From positions 62,001-126,000 of the forward strand of contig NZ_STGI01000011.1 of the NCBI RefSeq assembly GCF_004804275.1: DNA of 64,000 nucleotides, given 5' to 3'. The notes below the pieces were generated by a model. The model searched no databases and was not told where the DNA came from. It saw only the letters and a program-made list of their open reading frames with translations. Position 1 is the stretch's first letter; every line of letters begins with the position of its first letter. Source of the stretch: Herbaspirillum sp. ST 5-3. GTDB lineage: Bacteria > Pseudomonadota > Gammaproteobacteria > Burkholderiales > Burkholderiaceae_D. Shown here one piece after another: positions 9,830 to 17,381 of the stretch. The position numbers and the translations under genes were made by a program.

Positions 9830-10574
9830 GGTCGGCCTCCGTCTTTCCGATATAGGCTTCCACCACTTTCGGGTGGCGCACGATGTCTTCCGGGCTGCCG
9901 GTCGCGATCACTTCGCCGAAATCGATCGCGATCACGCTCTGCACCAGTTGCATGAACTCGCGCAGCTTGTGCTCGATGATCAGGATGGTCAGGCCGCGTT
10001 CGCGATGCAGATGGCGGATCAGTTCCGACAAGGGCTCGATTTCGCTCGATCCGAGTCCGGCGAAGGGCTCGTCCAGCAGCAACAGTTCCGGCTCGGTCGC
10101 CAGTGCGCGCGCGATCTCGAGGCGGCGCTGATCGCCGTAGGACAGCAATTCCGCCGACATGTCGATCTTGTGCCCGAGGCCGACATCGCCCAGGATCTTG
10201 CGCGAGCGGTTTTCCGGTGATTCGCCGTGGATTGTGCCGTGCCTCGCGCCGCGCGGCGAATAACAGGCAACCATCACGTTTTCCAGCACCGACATCCCGA
10301 CGAATGGCCGGCAGAGCTGGAAGGTGCGTGCCAGTCCCATGTTCACGACGCGGTACGGCGGCTGTTTTTGCAGCGGCTTGCCGTTGAATTCGACGCTGCC
10401 CTGGTCCGGCGCCATGAAGCCGGTCAGCAGGTTGAACAAGGTGGTTTTTCCGGCACCGTTCGGCCCGAGGATGCCGACGATCTCGCCGCGCCGCACCGAA
10501 AAGGACACATTGCGCACAGCAACCAGGCCGCCGAAGCGCTTGGTCAGGTCGCATACTTCAAGGATCGGTTTCAT
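9816..10574 (-). CDS. livG: branched-chain amino acid-type ABC transporter, ATPase LivG
   Basis: The second ATPase of the HAAT importer, with 252 residues from the ATG at 10574 (AAGGGGG upstream). The open frame extends further upstream but there it only shadows livM. Walker A LGPNGAGKTT, signature LLSYGDQRRLEIARAL and Walker B LLLLDEPFAGL are readable, as is the LivG-typical C-terminal extension (ATGSPEDIVRHPKVVEAYIG). Start and livM stop overlap in an ATGA arrangement. It acts at the inner face of the cytoplasmic membrane with LivF, LivH and LivM. Confidence 0.93.
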   Translation of the reverse strand: MKPILEVCDLTKRFGGLVAVRNVSFSVRRGEIVGILGPNGAGKTTLFNLLTGFMAPDQGSVEFNGKPLQKQPPYRVVNMGLARTFQLCRPFVGMSVLENVMVACYSPRGARHGTIHGESPENRSRKILGDVGLGHKIDMSAELLSYGDQRRLEIARALATEPELLLLDEPFAGLGSSEIEPLSELIRHLHRERGLTILIIEHKLREFMQLVQSVIAIDFGEVIATGSPEDIVRHPKVVEAYIGKTEADLGIA

Positions 10575-11524
10575 TTGGCCGCCCCCTTCGATGCCGCTGC
10601 ACCGAGGCGCTTCCAGATCGGGGCGATCAGCCCATTGCGCAGGAAGAAGATCACCAGGATCAGCACCAGTGCGTAGACCAGCAGACGATACTCGCCGACG
10701 CTGCGCAGCAGTTCCCCCATCAGCGACAGCAGGATCGCGCCGCCGGCCGCGCCGTACACCGTGCCGAGGCCGCCGACATAGACCATGGTCACCACCGCGA
10801 CCAGCATCATGACCGACAGAATCTGCGGGCTGACCTGCATCTGATAGCTGGCATACAAGGCACCGCCCATGCCGGCGAAGGCTGCGCTGATCACCAGCGC
10901 CGCGATCTTGTAGAAGGTGACGTTGATGCCGGCTGCCTGGCAACTCGCCTCATCCCCGCGAATCGCGCGCAGCAATATGCCCCAGCGCGAGCGTGCCAGG
11001 CCGACCAGCACCGCGCCGCTGACCAGCGTCATGGTCAGCACGAAGTAATAAAAGGCGACCGGATTGCTCACCAGCGGTGTGAGTCCCTGGATGCCCTCCT
11101 CGCCGCCGCTCACCTCCCAGAAGATCAGCACCATCCGTTGCGCGATGGACGCCGCGGCCAGCGTCGCCAGCGCGAAGTACGGCCCTTTCAGGCGCAGCGT
11201 CGGAAAACCGATCACGATGCCGACCAGCGCCGCGCATCCCATCGCCGCCGCCATGCCAAGCCAGGGCGAAACGCCATGATTGACATTAAGATAAGCGATG
11301 GCATAGGCGCCGATGCCGATGAACAGCGGATAGCCGAAGTTCTCGCGCCCGGTCAGCCCGGAAAAGAAATCCCAGCTCATCGACCAGATCGCGTAGATCA
11401 GGCAGACGGTGAGAACGCCCGTCAGGTAGCTGCTGCCGCCAAGCCAGGGCGCGGCCACGAGCAGCAGCAAACAGATCGCGGCCAGCGCGGCCTGCTTCAC
11501 GCTCAATTGCATGGTCAATTTCAT
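10571..11524 (-). CDS. livM: branched-chain amino acid-type ABC transporter, permease LivM
   Basis: The inner-membrane permease has 317 residues from the ATG at 11524, which has GAGGAG at ideal spacing. The frame is open to 11935, but that part is antisense-like low-complexity residue overlapping livH. About eight to ten hydrophobic segments are visible, with the LivM-type motifs TGRENFGYPLFIGIGAYA and, in the coupling loop, RGDEASCQAAGIN. It starts 5 bases after the livH stop and overlaps livG by 4 bases. Confidence 0.92.
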   Translation of the reverse strand: MKLTMQLSVKQAALAAICLLLLVAAPWLGGSSYLTGVLTVCLIYAIWSMSWDFFSGLTGRENFGYPLFIGIGAYAIAYLNVNHGVSPWLGMAAAMGCAALVGIVIGFPTLRLKGPYFALATLAAASIAQRMVLIFWEVSGGEEGIQGLTPLVSNPVAFYYFVLTMTLVSGAVLVGLARSRWGILLRAIRGDEASCQAAGINVTFYKIAALVISAAFAGMGGALYASYQMQVSPQILSVMMLVAVVTMVYVGGLGTVYGAAGGAILLSLMGELLRSVGEYRLLVYALVLILVIFFLRNGLIAPIWKRLGAAASKGAAK

Positions 11525-11529
11525 GCTCC

Positions 11530-12384
11530 TCAGAAAGCAGCCTGTTTGCCGCGCAGGCCGGCCGGACGCAACAGAAGTGTCAGGAGCACCGCCGTCAGCG
11601 AAACCACTTCGGTCCACGATGAAGACACCAGATAGGCCACCGCCGTTTCGGCAAAACCGAGCAGGATGGCGGCCATGATGCTGCCCGGCAGCGAACCCAG
11701 TCCGCCGACGATCACGATGGCGAAGGCCTTGGTCAGCGCCGGCAGCGCCATGTGCGGCGATGCGGACAGGAACGGACCCGCCATCACCCCGGCCAATGCA
11801 GCCAGCGCAGCAGCGACCGCCACCACGCGGCCATACACCCGGTCGATGGGGATGCCCATGTACTGCGCAGCCAGCGGATCCTGCGAGATGGCCAGCACTG
11901 CCGCGCCGGCACGGGTGTGCTGCACCAGCAACCACAGCACGGCCAGCGCCGCCACCGCGACCACCAGCGCGAGCATTTGCTGCCCGCCGATATCAGCGCC
12001 GAACACGGTCAGCTTGGTGTCGACGAAGGCCGGCACGTTGATCACTTCGGAACCGAAAGTGACAAGCAGGCCCTGCTCGACCACCAGCGACAGCGCCAGG
12101 GTCACCATCATCACCGCCATGGCTGAACTGCGTTGAGGGCGGATCAGCACGCGCTCCACGACCAGCCCGAACAGCGCGGTGATGCCGATTGCCAGCACTG
12201 CGGCCACCAGCAGCGGCAGTTTCAGCACGACGGCGAACAGGTAGGTGAGATAGGCGCCCATCGCGTAGAACGCGCCATGCGCCAGGTTAAGGATGCGCGC
12301 CACCCCGAATACCAGCGTGAAACCCACCGCCAGCATTGCGTAGATGGCGCTCGTGACAGCGCCGTGTACCAGGATTTCCATCAT
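11530..12384 (-). CDS. livH: branched-chain amino acid-type ABC transporter, permease LivH
   Basis: The 284-residue inner-membrane permease opens with GAVTSAIYAMLAVGFTLVFG and RILNLAHGAFYAMGAY, the typical LivH start. About eight membrane segments follow. It begins 12 bases after the livK stop with two adjacent ATGs (12384 and 12381). It pairs with LivM to form the transmembrane channel of the importer. Confidence 0.92.
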   Translation of the reverse strand: MMEILVHGAVTSAIYAMLAVGFTLVFGVARILNLAHGAFYAMGAYLTYLFAVVLKLPLLVAAVLAIGITALFGLVVERVLIRPQRSSAMAVMMVTLALSLVVEQGLLVTFGSEVINVPAFVDTKLTVFGADIGGQQMLALVVAVAALAVLWLLVQHTRAGAAVLAISQDPLAAQYMGIPIDRVYGRVVAVAAALAALAGVMAGPFLSASPHMALPALTKAFAIVIVGGLGSLPGSIMAAILLGFAETAVAYLVSSSWTEVVSLTAVLLTLLLRPAGLRGKQAAF

Positions 12385-12396
12385 GCTCTGGCAGCC

Positions 12397-13614
12397 TTAC
12401 TTGAGCCAGGGCGGCAGGATGTAGGGGCCGGTACGCAATTCCTTCGGCCACACGATCACGCGCTTTCCGCCTTCCTGCCATTGCGCGAACAGCACATTGA
12501 CCAGGCCCGGGCCGGCCTTGACGTCATGGTTTTCGTCAAATTGCAGGCGGCCGACGGTGACCGGCATGTCGGTCTTTTCGAGTTCCTTGATCACCGCATT
12601 GTTGTCGAAGCTCTTGGCGCGCGTGACTGCCTCCGCATATGCATACACTGCGTCATAGGCGCCATTGCCGGTGTAGACCGGTTCGCGGTTGTAGTGCTGC
12701 TTGAATGCGTCGAGGAAGGGAATCGTGCGCGGCGACAACGGTGCGCGGACGATGAAATTGGTCGCCACCTCGCCGATTGCCTTGCCGCCCACGCGCTGGA
12801 AGAAGTCGGCGTCCTGGCTCTTGACGTCGATGCCGCCGTACGGAACCGGGATGCGTGCGTCATACCACTGCTTGGCGAAGACATCGCTGGACGCATGCGA
12901 CAGAATCACGAGCAGATATTCCGCGCCGCTGTTCTTGATCTTGGAGAGCAAGGGCGAGAAGTTGGTGGTGCCGGTATCGAAGGTTTCCGCCATCACGACT
13001 TCCAGCCCGCCCTCTGTTGCGCCCTTCTTCAGCACCGGCAGCAAGTCCTGCACCCATTTCGCGCTTTCGCCCACGACGGCGATCTTCTTCAGGCCGAGTT
13101 CGCCCTTCAGGAATCCGGTCATGTAGCCGACCTGGCTGCGCGCCAGATGCAGCGAGTTGATCGGGCCGACGCGGAAGATGTATTTGTTGGTCTCGTAATC
13201 CTGCTTGACCTTGGCATTGATGGCGGGCGACGCAGCACCGACATTCAGGTAGATGGTCTTGGAAGCGGCGATATGCGGCACTTGCGCCAGCACCACGCCG
13301 GAAGTATAGCCACCGACCAGGACGTCGACCTTTTCATCGCCGGTCAGCTTCTTGATGGCGCTGATGCCTTTTTCCGGATCTTCGGTTTCGTCCGCCACCA
13401 CCATCGACAGCTTGCGTCCGAGCACGCCGCCTTTCGCATTGATCTCGTCAATGGCAAGCTGCGCGCCGTCGCGCGTGTCGCGCCCGATCTGCAACTGGAT
13501 CGCAGTGGTAACGCCGATCTTGACCGGCTTGTCCGCCTGCGCGAACGCGAGCGCCGGGCCAAGCGCCAGCGTCGCCGCCAGCGCCAATCGCTTCAATGCA
13601 AATCTGTATGTCAT
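12397..13614 (-). CDS. livK: periplasmic substrate-binding protein of HAAT importer (LivK-like)
   Basis: The 405-residue protein carries a Sec signal peptide with probable cleavage near residue 25 (ALAFA-QA). The mature part is a type I periplasmic binding protein (Peripla_BP_6): VKIGVTTAIQLQIGRDTRDG, then GGVLGRKLSMVVADETEDP, and two alpha/beta lobes. AAGGAG lies upstream of the ATG at 13614. It captures the ligand for LivHMGF. Placement directly after an indolepyruvate-type oxidoreductase suggests a branched-chain or aromatic acid ligand, but this is inference. Confidence 0.9.
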   Translation of the reverse strand: MTYRFALKRLALAATLALGPALAFAQADKPVKIGVTTAIQLQIGRDTRDGAQLAIDEINAKGGVLGRKLSMVVADETEDPEKGISAIKKLTGDEKVDVLVGGYTSGVVLAQVPHIAASKTIYLNVGAASPAINAKVKQDYETNKYIFRVGPINSLHLARSQVGYMTGFLKGELGLKKIAVVGESAKWVQDLLPVLKKGATEGGLEVVMAETFDTGTTNFSPLLSKIKNSGAEYLLVILSHASSDVFAKQWYDARIPVPYGGIDVKSQDADFFQRVGGKAIGEVATNFIVRAPLSPRTIPFLDAFKQHYNREPVYTGNGAYDAVYAYAEAVTRAKSFDNNAVIKELEKTDMPVTVGRLQFDENHDVKAGPGLVNVLFAQWQEGGKRVIVWPKELRTGPYILPPWLK

Positions 13615-13683
13615 GTCTCGCTCCTTTTGGATTGTCTTAGTGTTGATGCGGCGCTTTTTTTCACCGCTGCTTTCAGCAAGCTT

Positions 13684-16600
13684 CTATGCGGCCACCTCCT
13701 TTTTCGCGCCGTTCCACCGTTGCAGCAAATTCGTGCGCTGGCTCGCCAGCTTCTGCGCGCTGGCTTCGCGTACGTGGCCGTAGCCGCGTACCTGCTCCGG
13801 CCATCCGGCGATCTCGACTGCCAGATCGAGATGCGTTGCATCCAGCCCGTCCAGCAGTTGCGCGATGTCCTGCTCGTATTCCGCAAGCAGGCGCTGCGCC
13901 AGCTTGCGCTCGGGGCTGCGCCGGAAGGGATCGAGGAAGGTGCCGCGCAAGCCGCGCAGCCGCGCAAGCACACCGAACACTTGCAGCACCCATGGCCCGA
14001 GTTCACGCTTGCGCGGCGCGCCGGTGACCGGGTCACGCTGGGCGAACGGCCAGGCACCGAGATGGAAATGCAACTTGTAATCGCCTTCGAAGGCCTGTTC
14101 CAGTTCGGCACGGAATTCCGGCGAGCTGTGCAGGCGCGCGACCTCGAACTCATCCTTGGTCGCCAGCAGCTTGTAGTAGTTGCGGGCCACGGCGCGCGCC
14201 AGGCGTTCGCTGCCGTCGAATATGCGCTCCACCTCCGCCACGCGCGTGACCAGGCGGCGATAGCGTTCCGCATAGGCAGAATTCTGGTAAGCAGTCAGGC
14301 GCGCGGAGCGGTCGGCGACGATGTCGGCCAGGCGGTTCAGGCTGGTCGGCACGATACTGATCACGGCGGCCGGCTTGACCAATGCCTCGACGGAGACGGG
14401 ATCGTGCGCCATGCGTCGCCCCCACAGGAAACTCTTGAGGTTGAATTCGACGCTGACGCCGTTCAGTTCGATGGCGCGTTCGATGGCACCGCGCGACACA
14501 GGCACCCAGCCGCGCTGCCATGCATAACCGAGCATGAACATGTTGGCGGCGATGGCGTCGCCCATCAGGTCCATTGCCAGGCGCGATGCGGGTAGACAGG
14601 CGACACGCTCTTCGCCGCCGGCGGCGGTACGGATGCGCTGCTGCAACTCCTGCGGGTCGAGCTGCCAGTCGGGATTCTTGGTGAAATCGCTGGTTGGCGT
14701 CAGTTCGGTATTGACCGCGGCGCGCGTGCGCCCTGCCGCCAGCCGTGACAAGGCTTCATCGCCGGCACTGACCACGAGGTCGCATCCGACCAGCAGATCG
14801 GCTTCGCGCGCGGCGAGGCGCGAGGACTGCAGCATCGCCGGATCGTTGCCGATGCGGACATGCGACATCACCGCGCCGTATTTCTGCGCAAGACCGGTGA
14901 CATCGAGCGTGGTGGCGGCCTTGCCATCGATATGAGCCGCCATGCCAAGTATCGCTCCGATGGTGACTACGCCGGTGCCGCCGATGCCGGTGACCAGCAC
15001 GCCGTAAGGATGTCCGTCCAGTTGCGGCACGACGGGCTCGGGCAAGGCCGGGAAATCGGCATCCTTCAGCGTGCGCGTCTTGCCGCGCTTGAGGCTGCCG
15101 CCGTGCACCGTCACAAAACTCGGGCAGAACCCTTCGACGCAGGAATAGTCCTTGTTGCAGGAAGATTGGTTGATGCGGCGCTTGCGTCCGAGTTCGGTGG
15201 CAACCGGCTCGATCGACATGCAGTTGGATTTCTGGCTGCAGTCGCCGCAGCCTTCACATACCGCGGTGTTGATGAAGCTGCGTTTTTCCGGGTCGGGATA
15301 CTTGCCGCGCTTGCGCAGGCGACGGCGTTCCGTGGCACACATCTGGTCGTAGATCAGCACGGAGACCGCCGGGAAGTGACGCAAATCGCGTTGCACGTTG
15401 TCCAGTTCACGCCGGTGTTCGACCTTGACGCCAGCGGGCAGCTGCACGCCGGCATAGCGTTCCGGGTCTTCCGTGACGACGACCACCTTGCCGACGCCTT
15501 CGGCCAGCAGCTCGGCGGCCATCTGCGGAACGCTCAGCTCGCCGTCCACCGGTTGGCCGCCGGTCATGGACACGAAGCCGTTGACCAGCAGCTTGTAGGT
15601 AATCGGGACCTTGGCCGCGACCGCCTGGCGAATCGCAAGGAAGCCGGAATGGAAATAGGTGCCGTCGCCGAGATTGGCGAAGACATGCTTTTCCTCGGTG
15701 AATGGCGCCTGGCCGACCCACATCGCGCCCTCGCCGCCCATGTGGCACATGGTGCCGGTGTGCTCGGGACGCTGCAGCGCGGCGATCGCATGGCAGCCGA
15801 TGCCTGCCAGCGCACGACTGCCGTCCGGAACCTGGGTAGAGGTGTTATGCGGGCAGCCGGAGCAGAAGTTCGGCATCCGGATCGGGCCGGGACGACGGGT
15901 TGCGTCCTGGGCATTGCTTCCCCAGCTCAGGCCAAGCAGCTTTGCGATCAGGGCTGCGACCTGCGGCGGAGCCAGTTCGCCGACCGAAGGCAGGCCGGCT
16001 GCGCCGCGTGCCGGCGACCATTCATTGGCACTGTGGAATTTGCCGACAACGCGTGCGCGAATCGCGGAATCGAACAGGATGGTCTTGATCTGGTTTTCAA
16101 GGACCGGGCGCTTTTCTTCCACGACAAGGATCGTGTCGAGCCCTTGCGCGAATTGTTCGATGATCTGCGGATCGAGCGGCCATACCATGCCGATCTTCAG
16201 CAGGCGGATGCCGTGCGCGGCGACCTCCTCTTCGCTCAGGCCCAGTTCCAGCAGGGCCTGACGCACATCGGTATACCCCTTGCCGGCCGCGACGATGCCC
16301 AGCCGCGGGCTGGCGCTGTCCAGCACGATTCGGTTGAGGTCATTGGCGCGCGCATAGTCGAGCGCGGCGTGCAGCTTGTGGTTGTAAAGGCGCGCCTCCT
16401 GATCCAAGGGACGGTCGAAGCGGCGGATGCCGAGACCGTCGGCCGGCAATGGCACACCGGGCGTAACCGATCGCGGATGCTCGGGGCCGACGTAGACGCT
16501 GCCGGAGGATTCGACCACATCGGTGACCAGCTTCAGTCCGACCCAACAACCCGCATGACGACTCATCGCCAGGCCATGCAGACCGAAATCGAGAATGTCC

Positions 16601-17151
16601 TGCACATTGGCGGGATACAACACGGGAATGCCGGTGGCGATCAGGATGTAATCGGATTGCGCGGCCTGGGTCGATGACTTCGCCGCATGGTCGTCGCCGC
16701 ACAGCGCAAGCGCTCCACCCCATGGCGAGGTTCCCGCGCCGTTGGCGTGGCGCAGCACGTCGGCGCTGCGGTCGACGCCCGGCGTCTTGCCGTACCAGAT
16801 GCTGAAAACGCCGTCGTATTTGGCACCGGGGAAAATCCCGATGTACTGCGAACCCCACACCGCGGTCGCGGCCAGGTCTTCATTGACGCCCGGTTGAAAA
16901 TGGATGTGGTTCTTCTTCAGCCATTCGGAATTGCGCCACAACTCCATGTCATAGCGACCCAGCGGCGAACCGCGATAGCCGCTGATGAAGCCGGCGGTGT
17001 TGCGTCCGGCGGCCTGGTCGCGCATGCGCTGTTGCATGGGCAGCCGCACCAGCGCCTGGGTCCCGGACATGAATGCCCAGCCGTCATTGAGCGCATATTT
17101 GTCGTCGAGCGTGATGTCGAGACGGGCCGTCAGTGGAAAAGGTGCATTCAT
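13684..17151 (-). CDS. fused indolepyruvate-type 2-oxoacid:ferredoxin oxidoreductase
   Basis: The enzyme oxidatively decarboxylates aryl- or branched-chain 2-oxo acids to acyl-CoA, reducing ferredoxin. From the ATG at 17151 (MNAPFPL) it has 1155 residues, the usual size of the fused alpha-beta form. The order is a pyrimidine-binding domain (GFISGYRGSPLGRYD), a TPP domain (CSGCPHN, GDGTYFHSG), a cysteine-rich ferredoxin-like patch (CEGCGDCSQKSNC and CNKDYSCVEGFCPSF) and a C-terminal gamma domain (GIGGTGVVTIGAILG). The frame extends 28 codons upstream without support. It heads the operon, with livK 69 bases downstream. Substrate specificity is inferred from family only. Confidence 0.9.
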   Translation of the reverse strand: MNAPFPLTARLDITLDDKYALNDGWAFMSGTQALVRLPMQQRMRDQAAGRNTAGFISGYRGSPLGRYDMELWRNSEWLKKNHIHFQPGVNEDLAATAVWGSQYIGIFPGAKYDGVFSIWYGKTPGVDRSADVLRHANGAGTSPWGGALALCGDDHAAKSSTQAAQSDYILIATGIPVLYPANVQDILDFGLHGLAMSRHAGCWVGLKLVTDVVESSGSVYVGPEHPRSVTPGVPLPADGLGIRRFDRPLDQEARLYNHKLHAALDYARANDLNRIVLDSASPRLGIVAAGKGYTDVRQALLELGLSEEEVAAHGIRLLKIGMVWPLDPQIIEQFAQGLDTILVVEEKRPVLENQIKTILFDSAIRARVVGKFHSANEWSPARGAAGLPSVGELAPPQVAALIAKLLGLSWGSNAQDATRRPGPIRMPNFCSGCPHNTSTQVPDGSRALAGIGCHAIAALQRPEHTGTMCHMGGEGAMWVGQAPFTEEKHVFANLGDGTYFHSGFLAIRQAVAAKVPITYKLLVNGFVSMTGGQPVDGELSVPQMAAELLAEGVGKVVVVTEDPERYAGVQLPAGVKVEHRRELDNVQRDLRHFPAVSVLIYDQMCATERRRLRKRGKYPDPEKRSFINTAVCEGCGDCSQKSNCMSIEPVATELGRKRRINQSSCNKDYSCVEGFCPSFVTVHGGSLKRGKTRTLKDADFPALPEPVVPQLDGHPYGVLVTGIGGTGVVTIGAILGMAAHIDGKAATTLDVTGLAQKYGAVMSHVRIGNDPAMLQSSRLAAREADLLVGCDLVVSAGDEALSRLAAGRTRAAVNTELTPTSDFTKNPDWQLDPQELQQRIRTAAGGEERVACLPASRLAMDLMGDAIAANMFMLGYAWQRGWVPVSRGAIERAIELNGVSVEFNLKSFLWGRRMAHDPVSVEALVKPAAVISIVPTSLNRLADIVADRSARLTAYQNSAYAERYRRLVTRVAEVERIFDGSERLARAVARNYYKLLATKDEFEVARLHSSPEFRAELEQAFEGDYKLHFHLGAWPFAQRDPVTGAPRKRELGPWVLQVFGVLARLRGLRGTFLDPFRRSPERKLAQRLLAEYEQDIAQLLDGLDATHLDLAVEIAGWPEQVRGYGHVREASAQKLASQRTNLLQRWNGAKKEVAA

Positions 17152-17313
17152 AGCGCGCTGCGTGCGGGCACGGCGGACCCTTGCGACTGGCGCGGCCGTT
17201 TGTCCTTCCGGGCGGCGAATGCGTCCGGTTGGCAAACACGGCCGGCGACCGCGCTGGCCCGGACGGGCGTGACGCTGTCTCCATTGTTGTTTTGACCAGC
17301 GGGATTCTAAAAG

Positions 17314-17351
17314 GAACGAGCGTTCGATTCACCACCTGTTCGGGTGGTGAA
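17314..17351. promoter_or_regulatory. two adjacent dyads upstream of the oxidoreductase/liv operon
   Basis: GAACG-AG-CGTTC (17314-17325) is directly followed by a perfect 9-bp stem TTCACCACC (17328-17336), loop TGTTCG, GGTGGTGAA (17343-17351). They lie between the end of the MalT-like regulator gene (17382) and the start of the oxidoreductase (17151). No T-tract follows, so operator sites are at least as likely as a terminator. Confidence 0.5.
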
Positions 17352-17381
17352 CGTCGCTGCGGTGCAGCATGGGAATTTCCG

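Noticed and set aside
10575-10943. N-terminal extension of livG, and similar extensions of livM (11525-11935), soxD (49637-49891) and the acyltransferase (27989-28294)
   Set aside because: These extensions overlap neighbouring genes or carry shadow sequence, and good ribosome-binding sites sit at the shorter starts of livG and livM.
12133-14595. Very long open frame on the plus strand across livH, livK and the oxidoreductase
   Set aside because: It is antisense to well-supported genes; the translation is His/Arg/Gln-rich without motifs, as expected for the complement of GC-rich coding sequence.
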